Origin: Bacillota bacterium
GTDB lineage: Bacteria; Bacillota; Bacilli; Lactobacillales; Enterococcaceae
Direction: 5' to 3'
Length of the DNA stretch: 9,595 nt
Assembly (NCBI GenBank): GCA_023389005.1
Contig: JAEWFE010000045.1
Location: 1-9,595 of the forward strand
This document shows positions 1 to 6,617 of this stretch, piece after piece. The notes beneath the pieces were generated by a model. The model did not search any database, had not been told where the DNA came from, and worked only from the letters and a program-made list of their open reading frames with translations. Within the stretch, counting starts at the first letter, position 1. The number at the start of each line of letters is the position of its first letter. Position numbers and translations under genes: made by a program.

Positions 1-69
1 CTTGTTAAACGTCCGCTATCCATCAAACGGATACCTAAAGTCATTCCGATTGACCTTACTTGTAGCTAG
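1..69 (+). other. possible 3' end of an upstream ORF (unrecognised)
   Basis: The plus strand is open from the window edge for 22 codons and ends at a TAG at 67-69; the visible tail ends in RIPKVIPIDLTCS. I do not recognise it. The opposite strand offers a rival reading: an ATG at 44-42, preceded by an AAGG at 57-54 at good spacing, open for 14 codons to the edge (starts MTLGIRLMDSGRLT). The sequence shown cannot decide between them, so this is only a marker that a gene probably lies just left of the window. Confidence 0.2.
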
Positions 70-163
70 TTTTTCCGTTTTTTCGGATAAACTAAAATAC
101 TGAGGTTTTCTGAGGTATCTATACCAGCACCCTAAAATAGGGTAGTGGTTGCTATGAAGTCGC

Positions 164-218
164 AACTACGCACCAATGTACTTACAACTACGGGGGCACA
201 AGGGTAGCTATAACTACG
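164..218. repeat. three AACTACG direct repeats
   Basis: The heptamer AACTACG occurs at 164-170, 186-192 and 212-218, spaced 22 and 26 bp apart. The first two copies are also preceded by C. The third lies inside the hairpin at 196-225. Such spaced short repeats upstream of an integrase could be protein-binding sites, but no function is demonstrated. Confidence 0.3.
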
Positions 219-230
219 GTTGTGCATTTT
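196..230 (+). terminator. hairpin with short T tail, possible terminator
   Basis: GCACAA at 196-201 pairs perfectly with TTGTGC at 220-225. An inner GTAG (204-207) pairs with CTAC (214-217), leaving a symmetric GG/GG internal loop and a six-base terminal loop. The downstream tail is only ATTTT (226-230). It could terminate a gene entering from the left, or be a structured site of the mobile element. The short T run keeps confidence low. Confidence 0.35.
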
Positions 231-260
231 CGTCAAAAGTGTCGAAAGTTCGCAAGATGT

Positions 261-288
261 TGCGATGCCTGCGTTTGATTGCATCGCA
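261..288. promoter_or_regulatory. 8-bp inverted repeat overlapping the integrase promoter
   Basis: TGCGATGC at 261-268 is the exact inverted complement of GCATCGCA at 281-288, separated by 12 bp. The right arm lies directly after the candidate -35 box, so a protein bound here, or a cruciform, could control integrase transcription. It could also be a weak hairpin terminator for leftward or rightward transcripts. The symmetry is seen directly; the role is inferred. Confidence 0.35.
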
Positions 289-303
289 TTGAATTGTTAT
301 TAT
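275..303 (+). promoter_or_regulatory. candidate sigma-A promoter for the integrase
   Basis: TTGATT at 275-280 and TATTAT at 298-303 are separated by exactly 17 bp, a good match to the housekeeping -35/-10 layout. Transcription would begin near 310, leaving a leader of about 175 nt before the integrase start at 486 that contains the 11-bp tandem repeats. Confidence 0.45.
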
Positions 304-316
304 ATATGTCAATTTC

Positions 317-384
317 TCGGAGTTCGTTCGGAGTTCAATTCTCGCTGTCGGTTATTTGGTTCTCGGGCTTCACTCGGGCTTCAA
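317..384. repeat. two pairs of 11-bp tandem repeats, candidate integrase or excisionase sites
   Basis: Four related 11-mers occur as two tandem pairs: TCGGAGTTCGT (317-327) with TCGGAGTTCAA (328-338), and TCGGGCTTCAC (363-373) with TCGGGCTTCAA (374-384). They share TCGG--TTC, and the two pairs are 46 bp apart start to start. Short direct repeats beside int are the usual arm-type binding sites for the N-terminal domain of Tn916/lambda-family integrases, or excisionase sites. The repeats are seen directly; their role is inferred from position. Confidence 0.6.
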
Positions 385-485
385 GGGTTATGATCAGCAT
401 CAATTACACCATCGCCATCATTAAATATTTTAGTCATTCCACTTTTTTCTTGTGTACGCTCGATTTTAAGAAAGGACTGGAAACA

Positions 486-1649
486 ATGGCAACTTTTAAA
501 AAATACACAAAAGGCGATGGCACTTATTGGCAATTTAGGGCATATCTTGGCACTGATGAAGCAACGGGCAAACGCATCGCAACCACAAGAAGGGGCTTCA
601 AGACTGAGAGAGAAGCAAAGAAAGCATACAAGCAACTACTTATTGATTACGAAAAAAACGGCGGTCTGAATAGCAAACCAAACCTAAACATAAAGACTTT
701 TGAAGAGCTTTATAATTTATGGCTAGAAAGCTATCAAACCACCGTAAAAGAAAGTACGCTAATGAATGTAAAACGCAAATTTGAAATTCATGTACTTCCT
801 AAATTTGGCAATATGAAACTTGATAAAATTAGTATAGCACAAGCGCAAAAAGCTGTGAATGAGTGGTCTAAAAAATTAGATAGTTTTGATAAACTAAATT
901 CATATTGTTCTCGCTTAATGAAGTACGCTATTTCTCTTGAGTTAGTAGACAAAAACCCTTTTGAATATGTCATTAAACCAAAAAGCAAAGATAAAGATGA
1001 TAAAATCAAGTTCTATACAAAAGATGAATTACAAACCATCTTAAACTATTTAGAAAGTCGTACACACTCAGAAGATGAATTACAACGCCATCAAGAATAT
1101 TTCTATTATTGTTTAGTTCGTCTTTTGGCATTTAGCGGTCTACGCATCAATGAAGCCCTAGCCCTTGAATGGTCTGATATTGATTTCAATGCCTGCGTGC
1201 TATCCGTTAGCAAAACACTTTCAAGGACTGAAAAAGGCTTTAAACCATCAACACCAAAGACAAAAGCAAGTATTCGAACAATTTCATTAGATGACAAAAC
1301 TATGCAAATATTAAAAGCGTGGCGCACCATTCACAAAGAAATGCTATTCATGAATGGGAAACGGTCTGAAGTTGTTTTTTGTGATATGGATAGCTATCAA
1401 AAGCATTACAAGGGTTATTGGTATCAAACTGAAAAGAGAATTAATAAAACAAATGTCGCTCCTATCAACTTTCACGCTTTTAGGCACACTCATGCTAGTT
1501 TTCTATTTGCTAGTGGGGTATCAATGAAAGAGGTACAAACAAGGCTGGGGCATTCATCTATTCAAATGACGATGGATATATACACCCACCTTTTACCTGA
1601 TCAGCAAACAAAAACAGTTGAAAAACTCGCTAAATTTGCTAACTTTTAG
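486..1649 (+). CDS. int: tyrosine recombinase (integrase) of an ICE, prophage or genomic island
   Basis: 387-residue site-specific recombinase that would integrate and excise a mobile element by strand exchange through a phosphotyrosine intermediate. The N-terminus (about 1-60, MATFKKYTKGDGTYWQFRAY...) resembles the three-stranded arm-binding domain of Tn916-type integrases. Residues about 70-160 are the SAM-like core-binding domain, and about 175-385 the catalytic domain. The catalytic set is complete: Arg220 (SGLRINEAL), a Lys at 258 or 260 (PKTKAS), His330 and Arg333 (HAFRH), His356 (LGHSS) and nucleophile Tyr366 (IYTHL). The length is normal for the family, so the gene looks intact. The ATG at 486 is chosen because AAAGGA lies 9 nt upstream; the frame stays open back to an ATG at 279, but that stretch is leader with repeats. 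A family-typical excisionase gene is not visible in the window. Confidence 0.95.
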   Translation: MATFKKYTKGDGTYWQFRAYLGTDEATGKRIATTRRGFKTEREAKKAYKQLLIDYEKNGGLNSKPNLNIKTFEELYNLWLESYQTTVKESTLMNVKRKFEIHVLPKFGNMKLDKISIAQAQKAVNEWSKKLDSFDKLNSYCSRLMKYAISLELVDKNPFEYVIKPKSKDKDDKIKFYTKDELQTILNYLESRTHSEDELQRHQEYFYYCLVRLLAFSGLRINEALALEWSDIDFNACVLSVSKTLSRTEKGFKPSTPKTKASIRTISLDDKTMQILKAWRTIHKEMLFMNGKRSEVVFCDMDSYQKHYKGYWYQTEKRINKTNVAPINFHAFRHTHASFLFASGVSMKEVQTRLGHSSIQMTMDIYTHLLPDQQTKTVEKLAKFANF

Positions 1650-1655
1650 GCAAAC

Positions 1656-1700
1656 AAAAAAATATCATCGCCATACCTTAATTTTTAGGCGTGGCGATGG
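1656..1700. terminator. hairpin terminator between int and the operon
   Basis: Arms at 1665-1677 and 1688-1700 form a 13-bp stem with two G-T pairs and one mismatch around a 10-base T-rich loop. The hairpin starts 15 nt after the int stop. On the plus strand the tail is weak (CATAATTTGG). On the minus strand the stem is followed by seven T residues (complement of the A run 1656-1662), so it is a better stop for leftward transcripts from the operon, about 330 nt beyond the MFS gene. It probably works in both directions. Confidence 0.55.
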
Positions 1701-1714
1701 CATAATTTGGCTCG

Positions 1715-1738
1715 TGATGTTCAAAATGATGTTCAAAA
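1715..1738. repeat. perfect 12-bp tandem duplication, candidate integrase arm sites
   Basis: TGATGTTCAAAA occurs twice back to back at 1715-1726 and 1727-1738, with no mismatch, 66 bp after the int stop codon. Paired identical short repeats just past int are typical of integrase arm-type sites near the end of an integrated element. Binding itself is inferred. Confidence 0.6.
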
Positions 1739-1759
1739 GCTAGAAACAAGATAAGGATG

Positions 1760-1885
1760 TTGATATATCAATATTTTTTGTTCATTTTCCTAATCTTCTT
1801 TATTATATGCGAAATCACGAAAGTTTTAAAGTTGAACCAAATCTTTTTTCTCTACGCCTTGATATATTGCTGTTTTTGTTCATTT
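1760..1885. repeat. imperfect direct repeat, two copies 99 bp apart
   Basis: Copy one (1760-1787) and copy two (1859-1885) share TTGATATAT at their left and TTTTTGTTCATTT at their right, 22 identical bases in two blocks, with a differing centre of five to six bases. This is longer than expected by chance in 100 bp, although the sequence is AT-rich. It could be a duplicated attachment core left by successive integrations, or paired binding sites. Confidence 0.4.
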
Positions 1886-2031
1886 GCTCGATAAAAAAAG
1901 GACTTCTGACTCAGTAAAAATTTTGGGATAGTGTAGTTAACTTCACATATCGTTTACTCATTTCAGTCGTGGTCTTGAGTTTGCTGTATGCAAAGTTTTT
2001 TCAAATATCTAGTAAACTAGCACAATAAGCA

Positions 2032-3222
2032 TCAATTACAATTATTTTTATTCACACGATTCATCACGGTAAAAATGAGTAAGCAAATAAGATAAATAAC
2101 GAACTGTCCTACCCCTATATATTGAAATACTGACCAATTTTTCATATTAATCACCGCTGCAACATAACTGCCTAAGGGAATAAATAAACTACTAATCATA
2201 AAAATAATACTAAAAATTCTACCTAGAAATTCAGAATCAACAGACAATTGAAGATACGACATTAGATTGATATTAAAAATAACGACACTAAAGCTGAATA
2301 ACCCAAACATGATTAATATCAGTAGCTGAACCGTATGAAAAAAGCCAACTAAAATTAACGACATTGCTGCAGAGATTAATAAATGAAAAAATTGATTTGG
2401 AGCGAGTTGTTTTTTTATTAGACTTGTACATATCGCTCCTATTATACTTCCTATGGATTGAGCGACCAAAATATAGGCATATATACCATCAAATCTTGAA
2501 AATACCGAAGTAAAGGGGAGATAAAAAGAGTAAATAGCATCTAAAAAATTTAGAAAGGCACTAGCTACTAATATAATCAGCAGAGATTTATCATAGAAAA
2601 CATATTTAAATCCATCTATAATCCCTTTTGCCATGTTCATCTTATTAGATGCAGTCCTCTTCAATAGCTGGAAACGATATTCGCAAAATGCTGAAATAAA
2701 GAACGAGAGCGAATTAATTAACATTCCATACTTAAATCCGAATTGTTGAATGATAAAAATACAAATCAAAGGAGCAGAAATTGCAACCATCTCTGCTATC
2801 AATTTAGATAAAGAATTATATCGATATATTCCTTCTTTTGATAACAAATCTTTTACAATTGCTTTGTAAGTTGGTCGATTAAAACTAAATAAAATTGCAA
2901 GGATAATATTAACAATAATAAATGCCCAAATATTTTTGGGATTATAATATAAAAATAATAGAAATGTGGCTATCCCTGCAATTAAATCCGTTATGATTAA
3001 TGTTTTTTGTCTATTGTTATGATCTGCAATATGCCCAGTAAATAAATTTAGTAATAATTGAACAGTTGATTCACTTGACTGATATATCATCATAAAAAAG
3101 GAGGATTTCGATCCTAAACTGGCAATCAGAAGTCTATTGGCATAATCAAAGATAATATTGCCAAAATTTGATGTTTGCCCCCGAATCAACATTAACAAGA
3201 TATTTTTAGTTTCTTTGTTCAT
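2032..3222 (-). CDS. MFS-family efflux transporter
   Basis: 396-residue integral membrane protein, hydrophobic over most of its length, with about 10-12 predicted transmembrane segments as in the macrolide-efflux (MefA-like) branch of the major facilitator superfamily. The loop between helices 2 and 3 has a motif A variant (GHIADHNNRQK, residues 63-73). It would use proton motive force to export a small molecule. It is the last gene of the operon and its start overlaps the preceding ATP-grasp gene by 17 nt. The ATG at 3222 is supported by AAAGGAG at 3236-3230, spaced 7 nt, so translation can restart efficiently. In this setting the natural inference is export of, and self-protection from, the operon's product. 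An uptake role or drug resistance alone cannot be excluded, and the substrate is not readable from sequence. Confidence 0.85.
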   Translation of the reverse strand: MNKETKNILLMLIRGQTSNFGNIIFDYANRLLIASLGSKSSFFMMIYQSSESTVQLLLNLFTGHIADHNNRQKTLIITDLIAGIATFLLFLYYNPKNIWAFIIVNIILAILFSFNRPTYKAIVKDLLSKEGIYRYNSLSKLIAEMVAISAPLICIFIIQQFGFKYGMLINSLSFFISAFCEYRFQLLKRTASNKMNMAKGIIDGFKYVFYDKSLLIILVASAFLNFLDAIYSFYLPFTSVFSRFDGIYAYILVAQSIGSIIGAICTSLIKKQLAPNQFFHLLISAAMSLILVGFFHTVQLLILIMFGLFSFSVVIFNINLMSYLQLSVDSEFLGRIFSIIFMISSLFIPLGSYVAAVINMKNWSVFQYIGVGQFVIYLICLLIFTVMNRVNKNNCN

Positions 3223-4324
3223 ATAGATACTCCTTTAATTCATCAAAAATATGTTGTAATTCTTTTTCTGAGTCGACTGAAAAACTAACTAAATATCTTA
3301 AGTCATCTAAAGAAGTCGCTTTTATTTCTTGTTTCTCAGGATATTCTCTAAAATAGTCAAATTCTACTGAAATAGCTGGCGGAGATTGATGCTTTCCGTT
3401 TTGAAAAATAGCCAATGTTGAGGCATAACGCAGTGGTTTACTTGTATATTCTGGTATATAGTGTTTATTGTTCTTTAATTGCCAATAAGTTTCAAGGACA
3501 TCGAAATGAAAGGCTTTTTTTATCAGTAATGGAATATTCCCTCCTCCAAATCGTTTGCCAATTTCACAAAAACTCAAACGATTGGTTGTTGATTGATAAA
3601 AAAATTCTGTATGAAATGGCTGAACATCTTCCGTTCCTAAATTAGATAGTATTATTTGGGTTTTCTCCTTTAATCTATTAATTAAACCATTATCATTATT
3701 ATATTTAGAATTTGTTCTTATAATATTATAGTAGTTATTTTTAATATCCAAAATATTACCGATATATTCATGCGTAAAGAAATATACAATTTGTCCATCC
3801 ACAGCAATACCATCACATGTAAACATCGTATCGAATATTTCCACTGTTTCAAGTATATAATCCTTGTTCGTATAATATACAGGCACTTTTGAAGTTTTTA
3901 AAATTCCTTTTCCTGAAGATTCTCTGCGCGGCTTTATCATGAACGCTTCTGGCAGTATTGAATTTGAGTCTAGTAACTTGGGTTGAACAACTTTTCCTTC
4001 TAATTGTTGTCGCATCACCTTTTTATCCTTGTAAGCAAGATTTATCTTCCAAGCATTTCTATCACAAGTTAAAATAGACTTTAATATCCCCACCGTAGTA
4101 ATTAAGCCCTCATCAAGTGTAAAAATATCTGAAATATTATCTTTATTATCAAAAAAAATTAATAAATCCGCTAATTCAAAACTTTCTACTGTAGAAATAT
4201 TTTTTTCCAAAAACATCAACTCTATATATTTATTTTTCAAAGATTTAGGACAAATAATGGTTAAGTCATCACTAGGTTTTATGCCTATACTAGTTGGATG
4301 ATAACGATAAATAAAATATCTCAT
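3206..4324 (-). CDS. ATP-grasp ligase (second of two)
   Basis: 372-residue ATP-grasp protein predicted to activate a carboxylate as acyl-phosphate and join it to an amine, forming an amide or peptide-like bond. Visible marks of the fold: an N-terminal domain of about 95 residues, KDKKVMR (100-105), the nucleotide-binding strand and glycine loop MIKPRRESSGKG (129-140, Lys131), and the C-terminal metal-binding strands HTEFF (Glu240) and FCEIGKRFGGG (Glu254, 252-262). A domain of about 100 residues follows. Its start overlaps the previous stop as TAATG, so the two ligases are translationally coupled, and GAGG lies just upstream. It is clearly diverged from its neighbour, so the pair suggests two successive couplings rather than a recent duplication. 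Substrates are unknown; the family includes dipeptide ligases of the BacD type and other carboxylate-amine ligases. Confidence 0.85.
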   Translation of the reverse strand: MRYFIYRYHPTSIGIKPSDDLTIICPKSLKNKYIELMFLEKNISTVESFELADLLIFFDNKDNISDIFTLDEGLITTVGILKSILTCDRNAWKINLAYKDKKVMRQQLEGKVVQPKLLDSNSILPEAFMIKPRRESSGKGILKTSKVPVYYTNKDYILETVEIFDTMFTCDGIAVDGQIVYFFTHEYIGNILDIKNNYYNIIRTNSKYNNDNGLINRLKEKTQIILSNLGTEDVQPFHTEFFYQSTTNRLSFCEIGKRFGGGNIPLLIKKAFHFDVLETYWQLKNNKHYIPEYTSKPLRYASTLAIFQNGKHQSPPAISVEFDYFREYPEKQEIKATSLDDLRYLVSFSVDSEKELQHIFDELKEYLYEQRN

Positions 4325-5526
4325 TAGCTATACCTCGTATATTTCAATAATAATTTCTCTACAGACAATAATTTTCTTTTTGTCTCCTCAAAACTTTTTC
4401 CCCATAATGACAAACCAATTACTGCATCCGCACTATGATAAGCCTTATTTAATTTTTGTCCAACTTTTACATATTCAACATAATCAAAAATAGAAAAATC
4501 TTGTTTCATTTTGTCGGTCAAAAGTGGTAATGCAGAAATAGTCCCTGCTTTTTTTGCAGTTAAAAGCCAGCCTGTATTTTGATGTTGATTCGCTAATTCT
4601 GGTAGCTCATCTCCACTAATGCTATCAATCAATAATTTAATAGGATTGATGCTCAATTTATATTCTAGATTTTGTCTAATACGTGCGCCACCCATTCTAC
4701 AAGCAATTTCAAGGAAAGTAATATGGTTTAAATCATAAAAAACCTCTAAATGAAATAAAAAGGTGCCATTAGGACATAGTTTTTTTGTTAACAATGAAGC
4801 ATAATCAACAAGTTTTTTATAATCATCACTAGCATAATCGAGTGAAATTGCAGCAGCAGAAATCCCTTGCTTAATTAGTAATGGATTATACAGATATTTA
4901 GAAGGTTCACAGTAAATGATTTCGCCATTACTTAAGAACCCATCAATATGATAGATTTCACTATCAAGATAATTCTGGACAATAAACTGTTTTTGATATG
5001 AATGGGCGTCTATCGCTAATTTTGATATATCATGAATTGATTGAACACGAAATGTATTCACTGAACCCGCCCCACTTAACGGCTTTACAATAATGTCTTG
5101 GTATCTATTTAAAAATTCTTTAACTTCTGAAAGACTAGAAACTACTTGCGATTCAGGAACGTCAAATCCTAATTCTTTCACTCTTTGAATCATGATTTTT
5201 TTATCTCGAAAAATAGTTGCTTCAGCTTTTCCTTGACCTTGAATACAATATTTTTCTCGTAATTCCGAAGCCAATATTATATCAAATTCATCTAACGCTA
5301 TAATTGCATCAATATTATGACTTTTTAGTATATTTTCAGCTTCTTCTCTACAATTATTTTGATAACAAGCAACCGTAATTAGCTCTACATTATTCGGTAA
5401 ATTTTCTGCAAATGATGCTTGTTTTGCTTCATCAATTAATAGAACATAATGATGTTTTTCTGAGATACACTCTAAAATATCGGTATACGTTGCTCTATAT
5501 GGATGTAGAATGAATATGTTTTTCAT
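4324..5526 (-). CDS. ATP-grasp carboxylate-amine ligase (first of two)
   Basis: 400-residue ATP-grasp ligase with the architecture of L-amino-acid (dipeptide) ligases and PurK/CarB-like enzymes. An N-terminal Rossmann-like pre-ATP-grasp domain (about 1-100, starting MKNIFILHPY) is followed by RDKKIM (107-112), the adenine-binding strand IVKPLSGAGS (146-155, Lys148), a YLDSEIYHIDG segment (186-196, Glu190), and the two metal-binding strands HLEVF (Glu261) and FLEIACRMGGARI (Glu273, Arg277). A C-terminal lid domain covers about 300-400. The catalytic set appears complete, so an active ligase forming an amide bond with ADP release is likely. It starts 2 nt after the preceding stop, with AAAGG about 11 nt upstream of the ATG. 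Which acid and which amine it joins cannot be read from the sequence. Confidence 0.87.
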   Translation of the reverse strand: MKNIFILHPYRATYTDILECISEKHHYVLLIDEAKQASFAENLPNNVELITVACYQNNCREEAENILKSHNIDAIIALDEFDIILASELREKYCIQGQGKAEATIFRDKKIMIQRVKELGFDVPESQVVSSLSEVKEFLNRYQDIIVKPLSGAGSVNTFRVQSIHDISKLAIDAHSYQKQFIVQNYLDSEIYHIDGFLSNGEIIYCEPSKYLYNPLLIKQGISAAAISLDYASDDYKKLVDYASLLTKKLCPNGTFLFHLEVFYDLNHITFLEIACRMGGARIRQNLEYKLSINPIKLLIDSISGDELPELANQHQNTGWLLTAKKAGTISALPLLTDKMKQDFSIFDYVEYVKVGQKLNKAYHSADAVIGLSLWGKSFEETKRKLLSVEKLLLKYTRYS

Positions 5527-5528
5527 TA

Positions 5529-6617
5529 TTATCTGTACCTTTCAATCGGATTATCATATCTATTTCTCGTAGCATCTCTATAATATGCAAAATTACTAGG
5601 TAAATAATCAACCTGATAAGTTGGATCAATTAGCAGCTGATATAATTTATAGGGTAAGCCTAATGTTTCATGAGCGTATTTTGCATCTATCTTGGGTTTA
5701 CTATTCTGTATTTTTCTAACTGCCTTATGCACTGTAATGGAATATTCGGAATACATATGTGTAAGCATTTTTTCTATCTTTGGAAAATAAGATAAAATTG
5801 ATTTTACTGGTAAATGATTACAATCACACTCTAAAAAAAATTCCCTAGCTAATTTTTTGATTAAATATCCCTGTTTACGATTACTTACTTCTTTGAGTTC
5901 TAATAGTAAGATAGAAATGGCTAGCAGCTGACTCACTATAAAATGTGTGATTTCATGATTATCAGTTATGTTATATATATTCTGATAAAGCTGTCTATAC
6001 CTGATTGTTTCAAATAGAGATTTCGCTTGTTCACTAACCATATCTAATCTTAATGGAAACAATACACTATCAATTTTAGATAATTTACTTCCATATTTAT
6101 AATCTACTAATACAAAGTTTATTAATGTTACTAAGCCATTATTATATTTTACACAAATCTTGATATAATAGTGATTTCCTCGCAATGGCAGTTTACACTT
6201 TAATCTATTCGAATCTATCGTGATAATATTACGGGTAAATACAGTGAAGTTATCTCGCAAACTGTCAATGTTCGGAATTATCACATATATATCTTCAAAA
6301 TTAACCTTTTCATTCAAAAAAATACCAGATACTTTTGTTATGAAATCAATATAGTTCGTTTCTTCAAACGAAAAAAAACTAATTAATTTCTGACACGGTG
6401 TAGATAAGGGATTTATCAAATTTGCTGGGTAAACTTGCCTAAAACATAACTGCTCTTTATAAAATATTCCGCTAAGATTATTATCAAATTTTTCCAGTTC
6501 ATCTTGTATAGGTGAAAACGTAAATAGATTAGAATCATTTCGTATTAAATCCGATGGCGGAATGCTTTGTATATTTAAACTTGTTAAAAATTTTTCACTA
6601 TAAAATTTCTTTTCCAT
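5529..6617 (-). CDS. divergent alanyl-tRNA synthetase-like protein, catalytic part only
   Basis: 362 residues that align by eye, in order, with the N-terminal 400-odd residues of AlaRS: FLTSLNIQSIPPSDLI (10-25) with FxxFxxxGHxxxxSSSL; SNLFTFSPIQDELEKF (29-44) with the LLFTNAGMxxFK block; EQLCFR (55-60) with the motif-2 QxCxR; FFSF (81-84) with the HHTFFEML region; KIDSVLFPLRLDMV (181-194) with motif 3 (VDTGMGLERL), keeping Arg190 but losing the glycines; GYLIKKLAREF (250-260) with GYVLRRIIRRA; and HETLGLPYKL (316-325) with ETAFRLYDTYGFP. The editing and C-Ala domains are absent. Core motifs are eroded, so it is unlikely to be a housekeeping synthetase. It may activate or transfer an amino acid in the pathway, or be a catalytically altered paralogue. 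The start at 6617 is preferred over 6635 because GAAAGGGA (6631-6624) sits 6 nt upstream. It overlaps the previous gene by 20 nt. Confidence 0.7.
   Translation of the reverse strand: MEKKFYSEKFLTSLNIQSIPPSDLIRNDSNLFTFSPIQDELEKFDNNLSGIFYKEQLCFRQVYPANLINPLSTPCQKLISFFSFEETNYIDFITKVSGIFLNEKVNFEDIYVIIPNIDSLRDNFTVFTRNIITIDSNRLKCKLPLRGNHYYIKICVKYNNGLVTLINFVLVDYKYGSKLSKIDSVLFPLRLDMVSEQAKSLFETIRYRQLYQNIYNITDNHEITHFIVSQLLAISILLLELKEVSNRKQGYLIKKLAREFFLECDCNHLPVKSILSYFPKIEKMLTHMYSEYSITVHKAVRKIQNSKPKIDAKYAHETLGLPYKLYQLLIDPTYQVDYLPSNFAYYRDATRNRYDNPIERYR

Larger units (their letters stand above)
1650..2031. other. non-coding junction region between integrase and operon
   Basis: About 380 bp without a convincing gene. 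It contains the hairpin terminator, the 12-bp tandem duplication and the imperfect direct repeat listed separately, plus a perfect 12-bp palindrome TTGATATATCAA (1760-1771) and CTAGTAAACTAG (2009-2020). By analogy with Tn916-type elements, where int reads toward the element end, an attachment site should lie here. The core cannot be fixed because the other element end is not in the window. A short open stretch on the minus strand at about 1905-1988 (FAYSKLKTTTEMSKRYVKL...) might be a transposase remnant, but this is not secure. Confidence 0.5.

Noticed and set aside
317..384. CRISPR-like array
   Set aside because: Repeats are only 11 bp, tandem without spacers, and no cas genes are present.
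279..485. N-terminal extension of the integrase frame to an ATG at 279
   Set aside because: No ribosome binding site precedes 279, the extension encodes no known integrase domain and covers promoter and repeat DNA. The ATG at 486 has AAAGGA at good spacing and gives a standard integrase N-terminus.
381..635. Minus-strand frame of 84 codons over the int start
   Set aside because: Antisense to the integrase, Cys/Phe-rich low-complexity translation, no ribosome binding site; a shadow of the real gene.
2009..2020. CTAGTAAACTAG as terminator of the operon
   Set aside because: Only a 5-bp stem with a two-base loop and no adjacent T run; the hairpin at 1665-1700 is much stronger.
3415..3645. Plus-strand frame of 76 codons inside the second ATP-grasp gene
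   Set aside because: Antisense to a well-supported ligase and without recognisable domains.
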